A program made the translations under genes and the position numbers. Of a DNA stretch of 64,000 bases, positions 1 through 11,393 are shown piece by piece. Source of the DNA: Pogonophryne albipinna (Eukaryota > Chordata > Actinopteri > Perciformes > Artedidraconidae); assembly GCA_028583405.1 (NCBI GenBank), contig CM053248.1, forward strand, positions 24,168,543-24,232,542, written 5' to 3'. The notes below the pieces were generated by a model that saw only the letters and a program-made list of their open reading frames with translations, did no database searches and had not been told where the DNA came from. Positions within the stretch are counted from its first letter, which is position 1, and each line of letters opens with the position of its first letter.

Positions 1-193
1 ACAGGACAAGACACAGCTGGGCAGGGGAGGGAGAAACACAAGGGCAACAGGTGAACACAATGAGACAATCAGACACACCAGGGAAACTAACGACAGGGAG
101 GAGGACCAGACAAAACACAAGGAGGAAGACAAAACACCGAATGAACAGACTTACAAAACCCAAAACCAGACAGACAACACTAAAACCGTGACA
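1..193 (-). mobile_element. truncated LTR end (gypsy-like), cut by the window edge
   Basis: Read on the minus strand this begins TGTCACGGTTTTAG and continues with T/C-rich runs and an ATTGTCTCATTGTGTTCACC-type segment. The same kind of segment appears in the gypsy LTR at 51.94 kb. It looks like the 5' part of an LTR of the same broad class. The rest lies outside the window, so no duplication can be checked. Confidence 0.45.
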
Positions 194-2830
194 TAAATCT
201 AGGAGTGTGACAAATAGTGAGTGAACCAGACATTTCAAACAATACCTAGTTTAGGGGTAAAATGTTTTAACTTTATTTATGAAAAAAGTGTGTTTGTGTG
301 TTCCATCCAGATGTAGCACACATTTGCATAACATTTGCCAAACAAAATGCAAGTGGTGGAGTGGCAAATTGTTTAAGCTTGCCACAGAAAATACAATTAT
401 TAATCACAAACTAAATGTGACAATCATTATACCATCTATACTGTATATGAAGCAGAATGCACCACAACAAGTATAACATTAAACATGGGCGAAGCCACAT
501 ATACACCTTTTTTTTACCAAAATGAGTGTTTGCAAGATTGTGAAATATTGGAAAACCTGATTAAAATAGCCACTGAACTCATTTGACATTGCAGGTAAAT
601 GTGAATACCTTTCTGTTTTTTATTTTTTGTAAAGGTGCACCAGCTGGGATGGTAAACATGGAAAGATTCCATGGTGGTGACTTAAGTGTTTTATATATCT
701 GTTACTTATTCGACAGGTTTACTTTGAGTCCAGTGTGTTGTAATGATGGTCAGTAAAATTCCCTGTTGCTTTAATGCATTATAGTTTCACTTTAAGCTGC
801 ATCCGGTATCAATGAGCTTTATCTGGTGAGAACATTAGCATGAATGAATTTTAATCTTTACCACTTAAAACAAAAGCCAGATGTTCGTCGTTGTTTTGTG
901 CATTTTTTTACCAGTGGGAAAGAAGCTTTAATGTATATTTATGATGCCTGGAGCAAAAGATAAAAACATGGTGTTTAATAGAGGAATATTATGAATATTT
1001 CCTGCCATGTAATCTTCAGATGTGGATCAGTGATAAATATCCTGACACTTCAGTGTGGTTTATTCCATTTGAAAAGCTGTCACATTCTGTTTTATCTAAG
1101 AACAAATTAGACCCATTCCTACACACAAATTAGGCATCAAAAGAACATGAAGATATCGCTTTCGACAGGACTAAGTTAAAAGCACAGATAAAGTTACAAA
1201 GCAGGCCATTCTAGAAAACCTGTAATCATATGTATACTTACAGATATGTATCAGTGTTTAACCAATTGAAGGGTAGATTGTATCATATCTACTTTTCAAG
1301 TAGCTGCACATCTGGATAGATTTAGCCGCATCTAACCATTGCCATTTCACATGTACCAATGCCAACTGTAAAACAGTGGAACTTAGTTTTTAATCAGCTA
1401 ATAAAGCAATTTTTTCCCCATGAGACTATCTAATAATAGTCCATTCGTAACTAACATTACACTGAATATATTGTTCTTAACCTTGCACTATTCTTCCGAA
1501 TAAAACTCCCTTTTTGTAATTTTGACTGTTGGACATTGCAAACTTGCAAACAAAATCTGAAAAGGACTACAAAGAGAGCTGTTATGTTGATGAATTGCCG
1601 GTCATTGACCACTGGGCGCATTTAAAAAGAGCTTAATTATTGACAGTGGTTCTGCTCTCTATCACCATGTAAATCCCTGTGTATATAGTACCAACGCTAC
1701 CTCTCCAAAAGCTTAGACAGCTCATTAATCAACTGATCATACACCATTCTTTCCAAACCCTATCTGTGCATTGTCATGTAATGACAATCATTTCAGACTA
1801 CACATGAATAGTGCAAGAGAACTATGCAACACTCCTTTTAATGCATTGGATTAAACAGACATGTGCATTTGAGAGAAAGCGGGAAGACACTAAAGGCTGT
1901 ATAATGGATTATGGCTCAGGATGCTGACTTCTAACTGTAAGAACAATTTGTTTGTCTGCTGGCAGCCGCGATGCGTTTCCTCAGGGGAGCAGGAGGTCAC
2001 TGGCAGGTGACGGACTGAGCTGAAGCCAAGACACAATAAGCATTTCAATCCAAAGCGGGGTTCTTCTTCCACTCTGATCTTTCATGTGGTTTCCACGCGC
2101 GAAGAGGGGATCTTAAACCCTGGCTGTTATAAATGACACTCCAGCCATTCCCATTGTTTGTCTTTGGGCTTTTTAGAGAATCATCAAAATACAAAGTAGG
2201 CTAGTAGTCTGCTGTGGGGACGAGCCGGGCCGGTCCTCAGGGACCACACTGAGCTCTGCTGACCACCCGAGCCTCCATCACACTGCTCTTTTTTCTGGTA
2301 CAATATGTTTTCTTGTATACCAATATGTGTATGTGTTTTACCGAAGCAAGCTTTTGACAGTACAGTAAAATAAATGCTACCAAACTTAAATGAATAGTTT
2401 TTAATTTGTGCAGATGGCCGGATGAAAAGATTGTTATTTCTCCGTCAGTGCTATCAATCTTCTCATCTCATTCTCAGCAAGAAAGCAGGCGAGGTTTAAC
2501 TGTTTATCAACTTTTAATAACCTGTTAAGCCCCAAAGCCCCCCTTGGTGGGTCCTTTTTTTTTTTTTCACGACACTGTGTCTCAGGGGATCTTAATATTT
2601 AAGAACCTATTCATGTGTTATACCAGATTAACGAGAAGAATCTCAGCTAACTGACGATACAAACCATTTTTACCAAAACAAAACACAAGTCTCATAAGAA
2701 GCATCTAAATGACCCCTGAGCGAAAAATGCTAACGCACTTTGGCACAGAACTCAAGATAAAGATACCCTTATTACTTATCGTAACTGCACATACAAGATA
2801 TCCGATTAAAGCTGAGGTTCCACAGATTAT
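194..2830. other. unassigned AT-rich intergenic DNA
   Basis: No open frame with protein-like composition, no terminal repeats and no RNA gene that I can recognise. Poly(T) runs near 2560 and isolated stops in all frames suggest non-coding DNA. Confidence 0.5.
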
Positions 2831-2838
2831 ATAGGTAT

Positions 2839-3859
2839 CAGCGACGTGCAGTCAGGGGAGGCAGGGGAGGCAGAGCCTCACCTGTCATACTCCAATGTAA
2901 CGGAAAAACAACTAAAGCAAAACTAAATAGTAATAATAATAAAATGTCTCCACTGATCTGTGTTGTAAATGTGATTTATGTATGATTCCAATCGCTTTTT
3001 ATAGTCAAAATCAGCAAATTTGCCGAGCTCCGCTACAACTACGGGTAGCGATGAGAAGTGAGGCAGGGACGAGCTCTGCCTCTCGTAAGCCCGTAAGCCC
3101 ACAGTAACTGGCTGGAGCGCGGGCACTCATTTAACGCGGGCACTTATTTTGTGAGCTCGCTCAAGCCAGTTACTGTGTGGTGAGGTGAGGCACAGATGAG
3201 ATTTGCCTCACCTCAGAATGCGTCACTCCACAGAAACTGTCTGGAAAGCGGGCCCTAAGCGCATGCCTGCACCATCTCACTGTATGTCACCAATGTAATG
3301 TTTGTAGATCCCTTTATTACATTTATCCTCGCCATCCATAGTCTCTAAATAACTTATTTCACGTATATATGATATTTAAGCTCGCTGGTCTCATCATACA
3401 ACGGCAATGAAAAAAGCACCAGGGGAGGCAGCCATAACCTCTGCCGCACTGAAGGGGGCGCAAGTGAGCCCACAGGTTCTTGTTGCTACTGTTATTCTCC
3501 GCAGAGACGGTAGACGCAAACAACAAACTAGACTTTTGAAACTACAGGAAGATAAGGAGGACTTTTACAAAAAAGTAATAGAGATTGTTGTCCAGAAGGA
3601 TAGCATGGACTTCATCTTCAAGTCAAGGTTAGACCACAATTGTAATGAAAATGGGATCTTACTAAAAAAGAACAATCCAATATTTAGATTTTGGGTATCC
3701 TTTTGTTGAACAGTCTGTTTAAAATGAATCGAAGCATCAGACCAAAAAAGCTTTTGAAAATAACCGAATATTTCGATTAAGGTCAAAATATAATATTTGT
3801 AAATCTGACTCTGAAAGAGTCAGTGCCTCACCAGCCATGAACCTCACCGCACGTCACTG
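2839..3859. mobile_element. hAT-like non-autonomous DNA transposon with 8-bp target duplication
   Basis: The left end starts CAGCGACGTGCAG. The right end, reversed, starts CAGTGACGTGCGG. The 8-mer ATAGGTAT lies immediately outside both ends (2831-2838 and 3860-3867). An internal 100-residue open frame (3407-3709) includes DKEDFYKKVIEIVVQKD and shares its DNA with the relative at 60.1-61.1 kb. It may be a scrap of transposase, but no catalytic domain is visible. Confidence 0.85.
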
Positions 3860-4000
3860 ATAGGTATATAGCAGGGATCACCAACTACATTTGTCCAAGG
3901 GCCAAAATGTATCCAATAGACACTATCGCGGGCCGGGGGGGTTACAGGTACTGCATAAAGCTTAGCAGACTCTTCACGCTAACGAAGGATCATTTCTAGG

Positions 4001-4920
4001 CAGGGTTGGGAGGGTTACTTTGTAAATGTAATCAGTTACTGATTACTGAATACATGCTCTGAAAGTAATCAGAATACAGTTACAGTTTTGTGTCTTATAA
4101 AACGTGTTCAGGTTACTTTTAGAATACTTTTGGAATACTTTCTTTTTCCATAACAGATGGGTATGTTTTGGTGAGCAGGAGACACTTGTTTTACTGTTTT
4201 AATGGCGTATCAAGAACTCAAACACAACATCTTGGTGTCATTCTGGACAGCTCCCTCTCATCTGCACCCCACATAAAAAACATCACCCGGACTGCATTCT
4301 CCTAATGTAAACCTTTCCTTAGAATATGTTATGAATTGTAAGGTGTCCTTGGGTGCTTTGAAAGGCGCCCCTAAATAGAATGAATTATCATTATTATTAT
4401 TATCTGAAACGATGTAATAACTTTTAAAACTTGTTCCAGTCACTTGCCCCATGCATTCAGCAGCAGCAGGCCATTCACTTTGATTTGATCCCGTTATTAA
4501 TGTCATCATTTCGAAAATAAAGAAATGCTACATCAACGTTATCTTGCACATTTTATCTAACCATCTCCGTTTCTAACTTTCAATATATTTTAAAAGAGAT
4601 CTCTCTCTCTCTCTCATCTGCGTGCGGGGGCGGGGCCTCACAGACACGCTGCATCTCTCTCTCGCTCACAGACATGCTGCAGCGCTGTGCAGTGTGCACA
4701 CAGTTCTGCCGGTAATGAATATTACATTTTGTGAGGAAACTTTTCCACCAATAATTCCAATAAGTATTCCAAAATGTATTCACTTCAGGTTTACGAAAGT
4801 AACTGTAATCAGATTACTCGTTTTTCAAATGTAACGCCAGCTGAATACAGTTAGCCTACTTGATTTTTGTATTCTGATTACGTAACGCCGTTACATATAT
4901 TCCGTTACAACCCAACCCTG
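4001..4920. mobile_element. DNA transposon nested in the 3872-5258 element
   Basis: Termini are CAGGGTTGGGAGGGTTAC on the left and, reversed, CAGGGTTGGGTTGTAAC on the right. Flanking 8-mers TTTCTAGG and CTTCTAGT match at six positions, suggesting a decayed 8-bp duplication. The interior has a CT microsatellite (4601-4616) and a LINE fragment. Confidence 0.7.
4216..4410 (+). mobile_element. 5'-truncated LINE tail
   Basis: A plus-strand frame reads HLGVILDSSLSSAPHIKNIT, the conserved stretch after the reverse-transcriptase core in L2-like or related LINEs, and soon stops. It is followed by a short 3' region ending in an ATT-type microsatellite (about 4387-4402), as expected for target-primed insertion. 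Confidence 0.6.
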
Positions 4921-5319
4921 CTTCTAGTCCCGCAGCTCCTGCCTCTCTGTTGGACTCTGTCGCAGCGGGGCTGCTGCTGTGGTGCGGAGCACACAAAGCA
5001 GACTCTTCACAACGAAGGATCACTTCTTCTTCTTCTTCAAGGAAGGTTTCGCAGTACGCAGTCTACTGTCCCGCAGCTGCTGCCTCTCTGTTGGACTCCG
5101 GTACTGCACCTTACTCACGAGACGTTGTAAAAAAAAAATGGGTGGGGGCGAACGCAGTAACCACTCCGCCAACGCCACAGTCACCCCCGTCGTGCGGGCC
5201 GGATGAGAATGTCTGGCGGGCCGGATGTGGCCCGCGGGCCGCCAGTTGGTGGTCACTGGTATATAGTATCATCACTGAGCGATCCGAACTCGCGACAGGG
5301 GAAGCAAACCAGACCCAGC

Positions 5320-6205
5320 GTCATGGGCGGGCCCCATGGGGCCGGGCCCGCCCATCCAGGATTTGGGCCCGCTGTTTTAATCAGGGCTGAATACCACATT
5401 TTTATTGTTTTATTATTATGTTTATTGTTGTTATTTGTAGGGCTTTGTCCTAATATTTATTTTTGTATTAGTTTAATATCATTTTTTTATTTTGCTAGGA
5501 CATTCTGAATGAAAGGCTGCGCGCAAGACTGGTTTTTCACTGGGTTGAGTCGTGTGGGTTTTTGAGTGAGATGCGGCACAGCAGCCTGTCAGTTAGTTTA
5601 CTCTTGCTAGAGGTTCACGAAAGGAATCTGGCAACTCAGCGGCAGATGCAGCACATTAGAAGAAACCAGTTAGGCCTGTTACCAACGAGCAAGCAAGTCA
5701 GCTGGCAATCAATTATATTTTGAAGAGAAATTTACTCTCAAGCCGGCTCTCTCACAAACTCCTGCTCTGTGCGCAAGCAGACCGCTGCACAGGCTCTCTG
5801 CCTCGCTCAATCTCTCTCTCTCTCTCCCCTCTCTCTCTCTCTCTCTCTCTCTCTCCCCCTTTCTCTCTCCCTTTCTCTCCATCGCTCAACCTCACTCCAC
5901 CTCTCCACCCTGTGTGCGCTCAAGTTTGCCTGCGTGCTTGCCCAAGTTGGCACAGCGTTACAAATGTGCCACAAAACCAACCAATGGATACATAAGACCG
6001 TCAACAGCCTTATGGCAACCTAAAACCCCTCTCTTTCAACAATTCACGAGTGCCTCCCTCCTCCCCCCGTTGACAAATCGCGAGCATCTAACAGCCCCCC
6101 CCCCCCCGTTGACAATTCAGATTTCCCGGGAAATGTAAGTGTCGTGGTGGGCCCGCCCTGGTAAATCAAATGCCCGCCCAGACATGTACGTCTGCCGCCG
6201 GGTCT
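5320..6205 (+). repeat. dispersed repeat, copy 1 (inverted partner at 62.99-63.77 kb)
   Basis: From about 5424 onward this matches the reverse complement of 63770-62985, including the TTGTAGGGCTTTGTCCTAAT segment, the pyrimidine tract and the GGGCGGGCATTTGATTTACC end. Copy 1 has an expanded CT tract (5812-5855) compared with copy 2. No coding domain is visible. The long serine/leucine-rich open frames across it are low-complexity artefacts. Confidence 0.75.
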
Positions 6206-9200
6206 GAAGCAAACACAGACATCACAACACGTACCTTTACGGAGCTTTTACGGGAGATCGTCTCACCGTAGCTGTCAATCTGATCAAAAGACTTGTTCAA
6301 TGGCATTAAAACGAGAAAAAACGCAGCTGAATCGGTTAATCCATAGGTTGATAATGTTTCTGTCGATTTGAAAAAATTATTTATAATCCATAATTCCATT
6401 TTTATGTAAAAATCGGAGAGTCAAAGTTAGCTGCTAATGGTAGCCACCAGAGTTATCGCAGCTTCCGGTTTTGGCTATGCGTCAGTCTCACACACACACA
6501 CATGACCAAATAAGGAGTATGTGGGAGTTCCCCTCGATTTCATTGGCTCTGGTGGTAAGAAAGAGATGTCAATCAGCAAAATCGAGCAAGGGGGGCCAGA
6601 GATATGGAAAATCCACTATAAGTAATTTCTTTTTTTTGGACGGACACAATAATTTAATTTTTTTTACTGTGTTCAATCTGAATTTACTTTAAAATAAAAA
6701 CATCTATATTGATTCTGACACTTCTACAGCCAACTCACAGATGTAACCTTGCTTTGAGAAAAAAGATTATTAATTTAACCCTTTTAGAAGGGAAGATATG
6801 GTCATTTGTTCTGGGAATGTCATTTTCGAGCCTGAGACCTGAAAAACAGGCTCGGGGCTTACACTGTGTGCTTTAGTACACGATATACAAATATGGATCC
6901 ATATAATGCAAATAGTTCCATGGAAGTATATTATTCACTCGTGGAAAAACACAAATCAGTCTTAGCAGGAGGAAATATCAAATCATGATCTATTGCATAC
7001 AATAAACACAAACCTGTAGGTTTAGGTCTGTACCATAAGCATTCGTCTTTTCTTGAGGTGCCTTAAGTGTCATGTTTCCGTAATGTAGCCGACCTTCCCT
7101 TTAATCCGAACTGTGTATGTCAAACAGTAGTGCCATAAAATATCTAAATATAAGCAGTGTAGCAGACATGCAAGCAAAGTTAACAGTTCCTTAGGCAAGC
7201 AAAAGAATGAGCGTTTGTCTCTGGTCCCTTTAATGGCTAAACATAAAAGAAGCTGTCATACGCATGATATAGAATTAAGCAGAAATTAGAAGCTGTAATT
7301 AACAGTGATCTTAAGACAGTACAAAGGCACAGTGACACAATTGAAATGTGGTCATAACTGTGTGTTTACTGTTTAGCTGTATGTGTGTTAATAGGTTGAA
7401 AGGTGCTCAGCCAATCATAATCGAGGACCAGATCTATCAGTTTTACAGTTCAACTGTTCCCAATCAGAAACACACATCTAAATGCTGTTTAATTTGTACT
7501 GTATGTTGTGATTTCAGTATGAAGCTGAAGCAGAGAGGTTGTTAGCCTAGTTCACCAATTCAATATTTTCTTTAATCCACAAACAGTTGGAAATGTAAGA
7601 AGTGAAAATATGTTGCCACATTGATACATGAGCTGTTACTCAACCTCTCCGTGGGAATGAGCCAATAAAAACTCAAACTCTTTTCACGTTATGGAACACA
7701 CAAACAGGTTAGTTTAGAGATTTTGGGGGAATTTTGGACTGAGCAAGGCTAGCAGTTTCCTCCTCCTTCCAGTCTCTACTAAGTTAAATGTACAGCCTTC
7801 AACAGCTTCAGTTATTCACAAACATGAGTGGGATTTTGGATTCATGTATACTGTATTTCATACTTCTTCCAGTGTTGCATCAGGTGCCAAATGATGACTG
7901 ACGAGTGTTTTTACAAGCTGAAAATATCAGATGAACCGTCTTGTGATGTGGTTGGTGAATAAAATGTATTGTGCTGCTTCAGCGCCAAAGTCTCCCCGAC
8001 TGTCACAATCTCCCAGAATACTTTGCAAGGTGTGCTAATTAAGAATGAAACAGGCTCAGTTGCCAATAACCAGCCCTCTGTGAACAGAGACCGTCATTTA
8101 CAGGGAGAAGGCTCAAAGCTTTGATTTTTTTTAATAAGATTAATAAAACGAAATAACAAGCATGTGAGAATAATCCACCACTGTTGTATTTAATCCAATA
8201 AAAGATAATGGAAGGCAGCGGTATTAAAAGAGGTCGTGCCTCAGCCCGTCACCTGAAGGTGCTGCAGCTTTGCTCACAGCCCCAAGCCCACCCACTGTGC
8301 TGCTTCCTGAGTGAGTCCAGCTTTGGTTTTTACACATAAATGTTGCTTTTCCTGTACATTCTTACAAATAACTACTTAAGTCTGGAACAGCAGGGTTGCA
8401 TGATTTGTACATATGATCGCTGGCATGGTAAAGCTAAAAGAATATTTCAAGTAAAGCTTCATTGGCATGCTTGTGAGACAGACTTATGAACAGGGTGGAG
8501 TTGTGTTGCAGTGTGCTAACTCTCAATATGATGTAAGAATACAAAATGGTGTGTTTTGCAGGAGTGTGCATATATTTAAAAAGGTTTTTATGATTTCTCA
8601 TGAACAAGAGGTCACTGCACACACATGCCATTCTGGATAGAAAGAAAACAAATATGTGGACTGGTGAGCTGATGAAAAAAAAGCTAAACCAATATTTAAA
8701 GAGAAAAGCCCTGCATGTATACATAAGTCTTAGCATTGTACACTGCTACAGCATAAAGCTCAGTGTTAAGCTTGAGTATTTATGAATGTGAGGCAGTCCA
8801 CTTTGAGCAGGTGCTGCTTATTGAGTGGTGCAGACCATCTGGAGACGATTAAATAAAATGTATCACTCAAAAAACACACTAGCAAGGATCCAGATACAGT
8901 GCACAACCCAGCCTGTTGTATTGGCATGCATAATGAGCCAATATTTAAGAAACGGTAATGGTTTGGGGGATACATAATTTTATTCAGAACGCTGTGCTTG
9001 TGCCCTCAAAAATGCAACTTCTTGTGACACAATGAGTTGATGAAGTACAGACCTTTGCAGAATAATGTGGCAGCAAAATCTGTTTTAAAGCAGAAAGAGA
9101 GGCCTGGGTTTCAACAATGTCACCGACTTATTTCCATAACTATTAAATGTGACTCCAGAAACCACAAACCTTCTAAGATGTTTTGGTTTATGGATAGGTT

Positions 9201-11260
9201 TTTCTCACACCAAACAAGTGTTTCCTATTAAAGCTGGGGAGAGCACTTTTCTGGAAAAGGTAAACAAAATAAAAGCACTAAGTCCTGTAAAATTACTAGT
9301 CCTTCATTTTAAACATCAGGCTTTCTTTACCCCCCACGACATAAGAGGGAAACAAAATCCAATCACAAGTTTCACTCAAGACGCTTGTTTGTGCCAGGTG
9401 TGATTCCTGCAAACACAAAACACAAAAACATTTTGTAGTGCCTGCCACTGGCACCAGACTATATCAAACAATCGCAGGTTTATTGGCTGGCGGTTCGACC
9501 CTACGATATGGCTGCAATTCAATGAGAATTACATGTATGTGCTTTTTTCTTACTTGTCAATTGACACTTTGATTCAATGTTATAGTAAGCCATTAGTCTT
9601 TGTCTATTGTTAGCAGAATGCTAACCTATAAGCAACATTTTCTCTCTATATCTAAAAGGCTTTGTCGATGCCGACATGCGTCTTCTTGTGTTCACCACTC
9701 TTCTTAATAAGTCAGTCTTTATTTTTTTGTTTGTTTGCAACTTTTTCTGCAGGATTTTCGAATGATGAATCAGGTTTTTACCATTTGAAGGGATGCATGT
9801 TTATCTCTGAAAATGGCCTGTGTTTCAGCAAAGTCTCCAATAGCAAGCTTCATTTTGCAAAGCCTAAAAATAGAGCCATGAAGAGGTGCAGGCGCTCTCT
9901 CAGAACACCCAACACACATTTTGTAATCATCATTACAAAGCATTTATACAGCCCCATTATGGCTACAAATCAAGCTACAAAGTAATTAAAAGAGACACCG
10001 ATTCCTGTCAAAGTAGTTCCATCTTAGCTCCATCTTTATATCAGTGTGGTTTGATGTATAAACACTTGACCCGCAGGATCCACATCAGCACAGCAAGTGC
10101 AATAAAACCACACTTGAGAGACGGAGATGAAACAAGCAACACCACCACGGGCACAGGCGCTTGGAAGAGGATCTGAGGATGGCTCAGCTCCAAAGCCCAT
10201 TCTCTTTTTCTCCCCCATTCCCCCCCTAAATATTCCCTAATAATTAGCGCTGCGCCACAGATGTGCACTTCTCTTTCCCTACGCTGCCTCTCAATCCTCT
10301 GACTGTGTTCAGAGTGGGATGTTGGGATGAAGATTTAAAAGAGAGCATCATATGCTTTCTATTTCATACAGCCATTACAATTGAGGACTAAGATGAAAGC
10401 TGAGGGGTCCATATTAGGAAAAAAAGCTGTGGGGAATTAAAAGAAAGTGCATTTAAGGGCCGCAATCATATTTAAGTAGTATGATGAACCCAAACATATG
10501 GGGTTTAAGAGGAGAAAAATGCAAGAAAACTTCTAAGTTTGAAAATCAACTTACTTGACTTTACGAAGCCGGAGGGAAACGGGGTGAATAAGTCAACTGG
10601 CAGTAAAATGTTCAAAGGCGGGTGATCATTTTTATTTCAGTAGGATTATAGGAGAAAGATTCTAGGAAAATATCTGCAACTGATTGGACGTCCTGTTTCT
10701 CACAAATGAATCATTTCCCCCATAAACAAGTATCAAACATGAGCTTCCACCCAAATCATGAGTGACTTTAAGAATGAGTATTAACAAGACAATGATTCAG
10801 TGCACATGCAGGAGAAAAGACAGATGTGAGATTTCAGCTAAAACAAAGTATCCTTCCTCTGAGTCTCTCTAAAAGTGTCACCAGCAAACCTGACTGAACA
10901 CAGGAACTCGTCTAGATTCCGGCTCTAGCTTTAAACAGTTCCCAAAAAATAAATGCTGCTGCACATAGCTGGCATAAATAGCACTTCATCACACGGAGAC
11001 CAGTGCTGTTATTGATGAGATTTCGGAAACGAGCATCCTGGATTCCTTCAAGTAAGCAGCAGAGAGGGACCTATAACATGCTGCAACACATAATCCCTCC
11101 ATTTTACTCCGGCTACTTCCTGCCCCCTGGAATTGTCCCTGGTGAATGTTGTACCTGGCACATTTCCCCATCAGACACTCTGAATGAGGAGAAATGGTCT
11201 TTAAAAAAAAATTCTCCTCTATTTTTTTTTTTTACGTCTGCCATTTCTTAGTTTATAAAG
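6206..11260. other. unassigned intergenic DNA
   Basis: About 5 kb with no recognisable gene, terminal repeat or RNA. Short open frames are AT-rich and unconserved in appearance. Confidence 0.45.
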
Positions 11261-11262
11261 CA

Positions 11263-11393
11263 GGGGTGTCCAAACCATCGGCCCTCTGCAAATTCTAAAA
11301 GTATAATGGAATATGGCCCACCAATGAAACTTGTACTTGTTTTATATTGTACTTCTTAAATATAAATATATCTCAGCCATCTGTGCTGAAGTA
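11263..11393 (+). mobile_element. hAT-like fragment
   Basis: Starts CAGGGGTGTCCAAACCATCG, a hAT-type terminus, followed by AT-rich sequence. It is interrupted by the fold-back element that begins just after 11393. About 25 bp at its right edge (GCCATCTGTGCTGAAGTAAG) recur inverted near 15404-15427, so part of this repeat also occurs there. Confidence 0.5.

Larger units (their letters stand above)
3872..5258. mobile_element. hAT-like DNA transposon with 8-bp target duplication, itself interrupted
   Basis: The left end is CAGGGATCACCAACT. The right end, reversed, is CAGTGACCACCAACT. The 8-mer GTATATAG flanks both sides (3864-3871 and 5259-5266). The left target duplication overlaps that of the preceding element, so the two insertions are abutted. 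The interior contains an imperfect duplication around AGCAGACTCTTCAC and a second insertion at 4001-4920. Confidence 0.85.

Noticed and set aside
5807..6023. Ser/Leu and Arg/Glu-rich frames near 5.8 kb
   Set aside because: They come from the CT/GA tract of the dispersed repeat.
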